This document shows positions 1 through 6,001 of a stretch of 15,510 nucleotides of DNA, in pieces (the first letter of the stretch is position 1; each line of letters starts with the position of its first letter). Both the position numbers and the translations under genes were made by a program. The DNA is from JBFXAN01 sp050184225. GTDB taxonomy: Bacteria > Chloroflexota > Dehalococcoidia > CAUJGQ01. The notes under the pieces were generated by a model. It was given only the letters and a program-made list of their open reading frames with translations, was not told the origin of the DNA and ran no database searches. The stretch spans positions 1 through 15,510 of the forward strand of contig JBFXAN010000154.1 of NCBI GenBank assembly GCA_050184225.1, in the 5' to 3' direction.

Positions 1-2
1 CG

Positions 3-1211
3 CAAGGCGTTGCTGAAGCCCGGCCGAGCCATCTTTCCAAACAGACCACCGTGTGGACCACCGTTGCGACAGACCGGCTGAACGGCGAAGCACCATCACG
101 GCCCGAGGATTCCAACCAATCAGCGCCCGTCGGAACGGAGGTAGAGGAGGATCCCTCCGGGGAGATCCCTCCGACCGAGCCACTGGCAGAGGACGAGCAG
201 CGAGCCAACTCGGACCAGCTCACAGGGACGGTCGCAGATCACGTTGCGAGCGAACCGACGGCACCAGCGGAGCCGAGGCTTGAGCCCGCAGAGCCGGCGG
301 TCTTGGGCGGTGCTGAAGCGCCGGGAACAGGCTCGCTGCTGCAGGTCCGGTGCTTTGGCGAATTCGTCGTCATGAGCGGCGAGCGGGAGGTCACCCCGAC
401 CGGGGAAGAGGGCGCCTCCTACAAGGCGTGGGAGGTGCTCGCCTTCCTGGCCGTCCATCCGGAGGGCGCCGCCTCAAGGGAGAAGCTGCTGGCCGCGGTT
501 TGGCCCGACGTCGACAGCGAGCGGGCCGGCAATCGCATGCGGGTGGCGATGGCGCGGCTGCGTGCCCTGCTCGCGCGGCAGGTACCCGGGCTCACGGCCG
601 AGGTAGTGCGCTGCGAACGGGACGGTACCTGCCGACTCGACGGCGCCGTCGTCTGGTCGGATGTCCAGAAGTTCTCGGCGCTCTGCCGCTTCGCGGCAAA
701 GACCGCATCCGACCAGGCGATTGCGGCGCTCGACCAGGCATGTGCCCTCTACAAGGGCGATCTGCTCGCCGGCCGCGGCGCCCGCTTCTACGAGTGGGTG
801 GAGGAACGGGATGAGAGCGGGCTGTCGCTTCGCGAGCATTACCGTGAAGAGTTCTATCGCGCTGTGCAGCGCCTGGCACACCTGCACCGCCGAGAGGACC
901 AGCCAGCGCGGGCGGTCCCGCTCTTGAAGCGACTGCTCAAGGCCGAGCCGACGTTGGAGGACGTCGTCCGGGAGCTCTACCACTGCTATCAACATATGGG
1001 AGATCTCAGTTCGCTGATCCGAGAGGATCGCCACCTGCGCCAAGCCCTACGGGAGGCCTACTACGACCCGAGCGATCTGGAGAACGACCCTGAACTCTAC
1101 CAGCCAGAGCCGGAGACGGTGGAGTTGTTCGTTCGAATCCGCGCGGAACTGGAAGCCAAGGCGACCGTTCGCGCGGGTCGCACGGATCAACGGGCTGGCG
1201 ATAGAGAATAG
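3..1211 (+). CDS. SARP/BTAD-type transcriptional regulator, 5' end probably outside the window
   Basis: Likely a DNA-binding regulator of the BTAD (bacterial transcriptional activator domain) group. Residue numbers count from the GTG at 51. Residues 1-95 are a low-complexity linker rich in Glu, Pro and Ala. Residues 97-185 fit an OmpR/PhoB-like winged helix, with the family-typical LLAAVWPD at 146-153 and an Arg-rich recognition segment (NRMRVAMARLRALL) at 161-174. Residues 200-370 are a helical TPR-like BTAD. The frame is open to the left edge with no stop, no start codon lies between 3 and 50, and no Shine-Dalgarno precedes the GTG at 51. The real protein therefore probably begins upstream, perhaps with further domains. 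Only 6 bp separate its stop from the next gene, a prepilin peptidase, so the two are probably co-transcribed and it may act in a pilus/secretion locus. The domain call is firm; the target is unknown. Confidence 0.85.
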   Translation, partial: QGVAEARPSHLSKQTTVWTTVATDRLNGEAPSRPEDSNQSAPVGTEVEEDPSGEIPPTEPLAEDEQRANSDQLTGTVADHVASEPTAPAEPRLEPAEPAVLGGAEAPGTGSLLQVRCFGEFVVMSGEREVTPTGEEGASYKAWEVLAFLAVHPEGAASREKLLAAVWPDVDSERAGNRMRVAMARLRALLARQVPGLTAEVVRCERDGTCRLDGAVVWSDVQKFSALCRFAAKTASDQAIAALDQACALYKGDLLAGRGARFYEWVEERDESGLSLREHYREEFYRAVQRLAHLHRREDQPARAVPLLKRLLKAEPTLEDVVRELYHCYQHMGDLSSLIREDRHLRQALREAYYDPSDLENDPELYQPEPETVELFVRIRAELEAKATVRAGRTDQRAGDRE

Positions 1212-1217
1212 CTCAGC

Positions 1218-1631
1218 ATGCCTGAGTGGGGTGCAACACCGATCGTGTCAGCGCTGTTGATAGCCGCGACTATTAGCGATCTCCGGCGGCGGCAGGTGCC
1301 CACGTGGCTAACCTTCGGCGGCATCAGTGCCGGACTCCTGGCTGCGGCCGTCTCTGGGTGGGAGTCCCTCCAACTCAGTCTGCTGGGAGCGACGGTTGGT
1401 GGGCTGCTCTTGATGCCTTTTGTCCTCACGAAAGCCTTCGGCTCGGCCGACGCACTCTTGCTCGCTGTCATCGGTGCCTGGCACGGTGCAGAAATGGTCC
1501 TGTGGGCGGCGTGGTGGGCGGCATTGGTAGGGGCTGTCCTCGCTGTCGCCGCGTACCGGCGAGGGGAGCGGACGTTTGCCTATGTGCCCGCTATCGCGCT
1601 CGGCGCGGCCCTCGCACTCGTATCGACGTAG
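1218..1631 (+). CDS. A24-family prepilin peptidase (CpaA/TadV-like), short form
   Basis: A 137-residue integral membrane protein of the A24 aspartic peptidase family, which cleaves prepilin leader peptides at the inner membrane. The first catalytic Asp is D21 in ISDLRRRQVP, matching the family pattern D-x-R-x-x-x-[IV]-P. The second is D78 in FGSADALLLAVIGAW, which aligns with the family GxGD motif but reads GSAD, so the second Gly is Ala. Hydrophobic segments lie at about 5-20, 33-47, 52-70, 80-112 and 121-136, and the C-terminal YVPAIALGA is typical of CpaA proteins. The length suits the minimal form without the N-methylation domain. It starts 6 bp after the BTAD gene and is probably the last gene of a Tad/Flp pilus operon lying to the left. 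Whether the GSAD variant is active cannot be told from sequence. Confidence 0.85.
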   Translation: MPEWGATPIVSALLIAATISDLRRRQVPTWLTFGGISAGLLAAAVSGWESLQLSLLGATVGGLLLMPFVLTKAFGSADALLLAVIGAWHGAEMVLWAAWWAALVGAVLAVAAYRRGERTFAYVPAIALGAALALVST

Positions 1632-1772
1632 CGCAAGGGCGATGGACGAAGATGGCATGACTGTCTCGTGTGGTGCGGCGAGGCCGCCTCTCCGCGCGTC
1701 ACTGGCTATCTGGCTCCCATTCTGGTCTCACCTGCTAGACGCGGACCCGCCCGCCTGTGGACCCCAGTCGCC

Positions 1773-1789
1773 GACCGTGTCCGACGGTC
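1773..1789. terminator. Weak hairpin after the prepilin peptidase gene
   Basis: GACCGT and ACGGTC form a 6-bp stem around a 5-nt loop, about 140 bp past the stop of the prepilin peptidase gene. No T-tract follows. It might end plus-strand transcription, but the distance and the short stem make this weak. Confidence 0.25.
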
Positions 1790-1888
1790 AGTGGGTCAGC
1801 CTAGTCCATTGTAGTGTCGCCATGAACTGCGACGTCGCAAACCAGCCGCTCTGACAAAGCCCATGCCTGCTCGCCGAGTTGTTGGTAA

Positions 1889-1919
1889 GTGACGTCACGC
1901 ATGTGTGACGTAAGGTCAC
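1889..1919. promoter_or_regulatory. GTGAC/GTCAC dyad cluster (possible protein-binding site)
   Basis: A perfect 10-bp palindrome GTGACGTCAC (1889-1898) is followed 6 bp later by the same half-sites spread by five bases, GTGAC-N5-GTCAC (1905-1919). Further single pentamers lie at 1949-1953, 1997-2001 and 2079-2083. Seven pentamers in about 200 bp is well above chance. The region sits between convergent gene ends, so an ordinary promoter operator is not expected there. The function is unknown. Confidence 0.4.
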
Positions 1920-2024
1920 GTCCATGGGATCGCTGACACGAGCCCTCAGTCACTTGCCGTCGAAGATGTCGCGGGTACCCGGGAGCCTGCGAATGGGTCA
2001 CCCAACTGGAGGGAGCGGACGAAT

Positions 2025-2052
2025 CTCTCAAGTGCAAGCGGGCACTTGAGAG
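2025..2052. terminator. Perfect 11-bp hairpin, likely (bidirectional) terminator
   Basis: CTCTCAAGTGC and GCACTTGAGAG are exact reverse complements around a 6-nt loop (AAGCGG). The hairpin lies 33 bp past the stop codon of the minus-strand MFS gene and between convergent genes, as expected for a shared terminator. Neither side carries a T-tract, so it would be a hairpin-only terminator. Confidence 0.6.
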
Positions 2053-2084
2053 GATGCGACTTCTATACGACAAATGCTGTGACG

Positions 2085-3422
2085 TCAGGGCCGGCGAACG
2101 CCATCGGCCGATGGGTGCGGAACCGAGCCGCTATGCTTTACCTGTGCCTCTTCGATCCATGCGCCGCCGTTTGGAGCGGCGCGGCCCCCGAGAAGCGATA
2201 CGACGGCCGCCGCGACGAGGGGCAAGCCAGCCATCGTCGTCAGCCCCACCGTATAGCTGCCGGTGAGCTGAAATAGTGCGGCGAGGGGCAAGGGGCCAAG
2301 CGCGGCGCTGGAGATGAGCACCATCATCGCCGAGCCCTGCACCCGCCCCAGCCCTTGCCGCCCGTAATAGTGCGCCCAGATCACGCCGGAGACCACCGAC
2401 TGCGTCCCGCCGGACGCGCCAAGGATCGCGGCGTACACCACCGCGGTGACCGGTGACCGCAGGACGAGCAGCGCCAGGACTGCCAGGAACAGCACACCGA
2501 GATTGGCCCGAAAGACGTTCCTCGGCCCCAGCCGGTCGACCAGGTAGCCAGACAGTGCCGTGCCGCTCGCCGAGGCGATCGCGTAGGGGACGAAGACGGC
2601 GGCCGCGATACCCGCGCTCAGTCCCCGTTCCGCGAAGATCGATGTCTGGTGGAAGACCATGGCCGTGACGACGAAGGATGGGATGGCGAGTGGCAGCGCC
2701 AGCAGCCAGAAGCGCGGGTCGGTGAGGATGCGGCGCGTGTCCTTCACCCCAGCATGCGGCGCAGCCGGCCCTTCGTGTGCGGGTGGCGCGGACGCACCAT
2801 CAGGAAAGAGGCCGATCTCCTCTGGTCGGTTGCGCACGACCAGCAGTGTCGCGGGGATGACAAGCACCCAGACCATTACGCCGAGCGCCATGTACGCGCC
2901 CCGCCAACCGACCGTGTCGATCAGCAGGCGGGCGATCGGGGGCAGCAACGCGGCCGAGGCGGCGAACCCAAGACCGACGATCGACATCGCCCGGCCGCGG
3001 TAGCGCACAAACCATTGCCCAACCAAGAGGGTGGCATTGATCGTCATCGAGCCTTGACCGAGCGCCCGCAGCGCCGCGAACGCCAGGAAGACGGCGACCG
3101 CGCCGACGGCAGCGGCCATGCCAAAGCAGACCGCGCCGAATGCCAGGGCCACCCCCGTGAGCACCAGGCGCACGCCAAACCGGTCCGCGAGGCGGCTGAC
3201 CACCAGCACCATCACGGCACTCAGGCCGGTGCCGACTGCATAGAGTGCGGAAAGGCTCGTCCGCGACAGCCCCGTCGCCTCAATCAGGGAATCGAGGAAG
3301 ACAGAAAAGATGTAGGACTGACCAGGACCGGAGCTGAAGGCGACCAGCGCGCCCACCGCTACCACCGCCCATCCGTAGAACGGCCGGCTGCTGGGGAGCG
3401 GCCGGCGCGCTTGGGTCCACAT
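2085..3422 (-). CDS. MFS transporter, oxalate/formate antiporter (OFA/MCT) type
   Basis: A 445-residue, 12-span major facilitator permease of the inner membrane. The N-terminal RPFYGWAVVAVGALVAF segment (13-29) opens TM1 in the style of OxlT/monocarboxylate carriers. Motif A appears between TM2 and TM3 (SRLADRFGVR, 76-85) and again as GYLVDRLGPR at the start of the second half. The central loop begins with RNRPEEIGLFPDG (197-209), a phrase common in this subgroup. A small carboxylate is therefore a likely substrate, but the exact one cannot be read from sequence. The ATG at 3422 is the only start in its open frame, since an in-frame TGA lies a few codons upstream, and no clear Shine-Dalgarno precedes it. 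The gene diverges from the synthase-like gene, and the gap between them carries operator copy 1. The last 28 residues are polar and probably cytoplasmic. Confidence 0.9.
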   Translation of the reverse strand: MWTQARRPLPSSRPFYGWAVVAVGALVAFSSGPGQSYIFSVFLDSLIEATGLSRTSLSALYAVGTGLSAVMVLVVSRLADRFGVRLVLTGVALAFGAVCFGMAAAVGAVAVFLAFAALRALGQGSMTINATLLVGQWFVRYRGRAMSIVGLGFAASAALLPPIARLLIDTVGWRGAYMALGVMVWVLVIPATLLVVRNRPEEIGLFPDGASAPPAHEGPAAPHAGVKDTRRILTDPRFWLLALPLAIPSFVVTAMVFHQTSIFAERGLSAGIAAAVFVPYAIASASGTALSGYLVDRLGPRNVFRANLGVLFLAVLALLVLRSPVTAVVYAAILGASGGTQSVVSGVIWAHYYGRQGLGRVQGSAMMVLISSAALGPLPLAALFQLTGSYTVGLTTMAGLPLVAAAVVSLLGGRAAPNGGAWIEEAQVKHSGSVPHPSADGVRRP

Positions 3423-3480
3423 GCGGAGAAAGTCGTAAATAATTCATGCCTCGCGTGGTTGTTCTGGAATTCTGCATAAT

Positions 3481-3499
3481 TGTACAGTGCACCTGGACA
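3481..3499 (+). promoter_or_regulatory. Operator-like dyad, copy 1 (TGTACAG-N5-CTGGACA)
   Basis: The sequence TGTACAG-TGCAC-CTGGACA is an inverted repeat with one mismatch. It extends to ATT...AAT at 3479-3501. It lies 50-59 bp from the starts of the divergent MFS and synthase-like genes. A -10-like CATAAT (3475-3480) for the plus strand abuts it and TACAAT on the minus strand overlaps it, so a bound protein could block both directions. Copies 2 and 3 are at 10794-10812 and 5632-5650. The link to the XRE-cupin protein is inferred. Confidence 0.65.
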
Positions 3500-3548
3500 A
3501 TGGCGTGTCAGCGTCGTCAGCGTCGCACGGCATCGCGGACACCGGTCG

Positions 3549-5627
3549 ATGAATGTACCCGTCCCTTCGGCGGTACCCTCTGGCGCCTTCCTCGGCGATG
3601 TTCGCATCCGGCTCTTCCTCACCAGCTTCGCCGTTCTCTTCTTCGAGTTGATCTGCATCCGCTGGATCCCGGCGTACATCCGTTACATCGGCTACTTCAG
3701 CAACTTCATTCTGCTGGCCTGCTTTCTCGGTATCGGCGTCGGCATTCTTGTCAGCCGGCGCTCCTGGTGGCTGCCGCCGTTCCCGGTGATGCTGGCGGTG
3801 CTCGTCGCCGCCGTCGCGCTCAACCGGATCGAAGTGCGGCTCGAATCGACCGAGGTGCTCTACTACGGCGCCGGGGAAGACATCGCCCGCGCCGAGCACT
3901 ATCTTGTGCTGCCCGCCGTGATCCTCCTGGTCGTGCTCGCCTTTGTCCCCCTCGCGCGTCCGCTCGGCCCGCTGCTCGGCGCGCTGCCCCGGCTGCGGGC
4001 CTACACGATCGACATCGCCGGCAGCCTCGCCGGCATCGCCGCATTCTTCAGTATGTCGTGGTTGTCACTGCCGCCCGTGGCCTGGTTCTCGGTGCTCGCC
4101 GCGTTGCTCGTGCTGCTTGCCACGCGCCGATCGATGTTGATCGGAGCAGCGCCGTTGGTCGTCGTCTTCTGGATCGTCATCTCGCTCCAGCGCGACACTG
4201 AGTGGTCGCCCTACTACAAGCTGACGGTAACGCCTGCTGCCGAGGGCGGCGTGATCATCAACGTCAACAACTCCGGTCAGCAGACAGCAGCGCCGCAGCA
4301 GTTCAAGGAGCCCTTCTACCGGCGCGTCTACCAGATCTTCCCCGCCGGCGGCTTCGAGCGCGCGCTCATCCTCGGCTCAGGCAGCGGCTCTGACACCGCC
4401 GTCGGCCTCGCCGAAGGATTGCCCCGCATCGACGCCGTCGAGATCGACCCGACGATCCTCGATCTCGGCCGTCGCCTCAACCCCGATCGTCCCTACGACG
4501 ACCCTCGCGTGACCACCCACGCCGGAGACGGACGCGCCTTCCTGCGAAACACCGACGCCCGCTACGACCTGATCATCTTCGCCCTGCCTGACTCCCTCAC
4601 CCTTACCTCCGGCTTCTCCAACCTGCGGCTAGAGAGCTTTCTCCTCACCCAGGAGGCGCTCGCCGATGCCCGCGATCGGCTCACCGATGACGGACTCCTC
4701 GTCCTGTATAACTACTACCGCTTCGACTGGTTCATCGAGAAGCTCGCCGGGATGATGCAGCAGGTCTTCGGCTCGCCGCCGTTCATCTGCACCTACGGCG
4801 GCTGGGGCCGCGCCGCCGTGCTGATGAACGGCCCCCGTCTGGCGGCGATCGACCCCGCCCTCGCCCGACCGTATGCGGAACTGCCGAACCGCGACCCGGA
4901 TACGGTTGACGTGATCGGCGAGGGGTTCCTCGAACCGGGTACGCCGTCGCCGGCGACCGACGATTGGCCCTTCCTCTATCTGCAGGAGCCGACCTTCCCC
5001 CGGGTCTACGCCGGCTCGCTCCTGCTCCTCGCCGGCCTCGCCGTCGTCGGGGTGCTGATCGCGATGCCCGCCCGGATGCTGGCGCGCTTCGACTGGCACA
5101 TGTTCTTCCTCGGCGCCGCCTTCATCCTGCTGGAGACAAAGAGCATCGTCACCTTCGGTCTGCTCTTCGGCAGCACCTGGATGGTCAATTCACTCGTCTT
5201 CTTCGCCATCCTCTCCAGCGTCCTACTCGCGATCATCCTCAGCGCCCGCCTCCGCATCCGGCGTTCCTGGATTCTCTATGCCCTGCTCTTCGGCACGCTG
5301 TTGCTCAACTACGCGATCCGGCCGGAGAGCCTGCTGCTCGACATCCCGGCGCTGCGATACGTGGCCGCCTCGGCGCTTGCCTTCACGCCGGTGTTCATCG
5401 CCAACGTCGTCTTCACCCGTTCCTTCCGCGACAGCGACGCGGCCGACATCGCCTTCGCCAGCAACCTGCTCGGCATCATGGCCGGCGGCACGCTCGAATA
5501 CTTCGCCCTGCTCTGGGGCTATCAGTCCCTCCTCCTCCTCGCCCTCGGCCTGTACGTCGTCGCCGCGCTGCTCGGCGAGCCGCTCCGCCGGCGGCTTCTA
5601 CCTCGCCTCCTGTGGCGTTCGGTATGA
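3549..5627 (+). CDS. Multi-spanning membrane protein with embedded spermidine-synthase-like domain
   Basis: A 692-residue protein with a soluble spermidine/spermine-synthase-like Rossmann domain between two membrane blocks. N-terminal TM segments are at about 22-40, 48-69, 79-92, 118-136, 152-192 and 197-213; C-terminal ones at about 487-507, 516-570, 573-590, 602-622 and 655-676. The synthase-like domain (about 220-480) has EWSPYYKL (218-225), the SAM-type glycine loop LILGSGSGSD (273-282), the acidic ribose-binding VEIDP (297-301) and GDGRAFL (326-332). Aminopropyltransferases normally have an I-I-x-D-x-T-D-P catalytic stretch; here it reads IIFALPDSLT (342-351), so the usual Asp is Ala. 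The reaction is therefore uncertain: it could be an altered aminopropyltransferase, a methyltransferase or a sensor. ATG 3549 is preferred over a TTG at 3480 that falls inside the operator. It diverges from the MFS gene and is flanked by operator copies 1 and 3. Confidence 0.8.
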   Translation: MNVPVPSAVPSGAFLGDVRIRLFLTSFAVLFFELICIRWIPAYIRYIGYFSNFILLACFLGIGVGILVSRRSWWLPPFPVMLAVLVAAVALNRIEVRLESTEVLYYGAGEDIARAEHYLVLPAVILLVVLAFVPLARPLGPLLGALPRLRAYTIDIAGSLAGIAAFFSMSWLSLPPVAWFSVLAALLVLLATRRSMLIGAAPLVVVFWIVISLQRDTEWSPYYKLTVTPAAEGGVIINVNNSGQQTAAPQQFKEPFYRRVYQIFPAGGFERALILGSGSGSDTAVGLAEGLPRIDAVEIDPTILDLGRRLNPDRPYDDPRVTTHAGDGRAFLRNTDARYDLIIFALPDSLTLTSGFSNLRLESFLLTQEALADARDRLTDDGLLVLYNYYRFDWFIEKLAGMMQQVFGSPPFICTYGGWGRAAVLMNGPRLAAIDPALARPYAELPNRDPDTVDVIGEGFLEPGTPSPATDDWPFLYLQEPTFPRVYAGSLLLLAGLAVVGVLIAMPARMLARFDWHMFFLGAAFILLETKSIVTFGLLFGSTWMVNSLVFFAILSSVLLAIILSARLRIRRSWILYALLFGTLLLNYAIRPESLLLDIPALRYVAASALAFTPVFIANVVFTRSFRDSDAADIAFASNLLGIMAGGTLEYFALLWGYQSLLLLALGLYVVAALLGEPLRRRLLPRLLWRSV

Positions 5628-5631
5628 CAAT

Positions 5632-5650
5632 CGTCCAGTGGCACTGTACA
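5632..5650 (-). promoter_or_regulatory. Operator-like dyad, copy 3 (inverted relative to copy 1)
   Basis: On the minus strand this reads TGTACAG-TGCCA-CTGGACG, matching copy 1 at 13 of 14 arm positions; the shared ATT just before it extends the match. It begins 4 bp after the stop codon of the synthase-like gene. With copy 1 it brackets that gene, so it could support DNA looping, control an unrecognised promoter in the following gap, or be a dispersed repeat. Confidence 0.55.
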
Positions 5651-5834
5651 ATCACCGTGGCGATGCGACCACGGCGACCAGCGAGTTTCGCCTACGTCGG
5701 AAAGCGTGGTATGACTGGGTCTCTTGCGGTTGGCTCGTGGAAGCAGCAATCCTGTCCAGCGCCATCTATTGATGCGCATCCGCCATTGCTGCCCCGTACC
5801 ACTCGTGAAGCTCAAACTGCCCAGCGACGCGGAT

Positions 5835-5878
5835 GCTGCTGAGGCTGAACCAATCATTGGCACCCCGCTGCTGAGGCT
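5835..5878. repeat. 12-bp direct repeat flanking a CCAAT-N-ATTGG dyad
   Basis: GCTGCTGAGGCT occurs at 5835-5846 and again at 5867-5878. Between the copies lies the short dyad CCAAT-C-ATTGG (5850-5860). The element sits 125-165 bp upstream of rnj. It could be a regulator-binding site, or chance in an unconstrained stretch. Confidence 0.35.
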
Positions 5879-6001
5879 CATTTCACCCGCTCGGATGCCC
5901 GCCTGACGACGCTCATCATTTCTTGCTGGTTCCTGTCGGCACGGCGATCGATGGCGGTCGACCATAGGGTGGGACAGTACCGTGCTTGAAGGTTATGGGA
6001 A

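Larger units (their letters stand above)
1632..2084. other. Gene-free convergent gap with hairpins and GTGAC repeats
   Basis: This 453-bp stretch lies between the ends of two convergent genes. I see no convincing coding sequence: the open frames have no Shine-Dalgarno and no recognisable composition. It holds a weak 6-bp hairpin (1773-1789), a cluster of GTGAC/GTCAC pentamers (1889-2001) and a perfect 11-bp hairpin (2025-2052), each listed separately. No tRNA or other known RNA was recognised. Confidence 0.6.
5628..6001. other. Gene-free stretch upstream of rnj
   Basis: No supported coding sequence lies in these 374 bp; short open frames on both strands look like GC-driven noise. It holds operator-like copy 3 (5632-5650), a lone half-site TGTCCAG (5753-5759), and a 12-bp direct repeat around a CCAAT-N-ATTGG dyad (5835-5878). 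It should also contain the rnj promoter, though I could not pick out clear -35 and -10 boxes. Confidence 0.55.

Noticed and set aside
1131..1142. GTTCGAATCC-like tRNA T-loop
   Set aside because: It lies inside the BTAD coding sequence and has no matching acceptor, D-arm or anticodon arm around it.
1890..1897. TGACGTCA as a eukaryotic CRE site
   Set aside because: The window is clearly bacterial; the palindrome is treated as part of the GTGAC cluster.
1801..2073. A possible 90-residue minus-strand gene in the convergent gap
   Set aside because: It begins at TTG without a Shine-Dalgarno, spans the hairpin and the pentamer cluster, and has no recognisable features.
2649..3479. A 276-codon open frame on the plus strand
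   Set aside because: It is antisense to the MFS gene, is extremely rich in Arg, Gln and His, and has no domain or ribosome-binding site.
3480..3548. TTG 3480 as the start of the synthase-like gene
   Set aside because: It falls inside operator copy 1, has no Shine-Dalgarno, and adds 23 residues with no family similarity; ATG 3549 fits better.
3481..5650. Operator copies 1 and 3 as terminal inverted repeats of a mobile element around the synthase gene
   Set aside because: No transposase, no target-site duplication was seen, and the same motif occurs at a third unrelated promoter, which favours a regulatory site.
5724..5906. A possible 60-residue gene upstream of rnj
   Set aside because: No ribosome-binding site, no recognisable composition, and it contains the direct repeat and dyad that look like non-coding sites.
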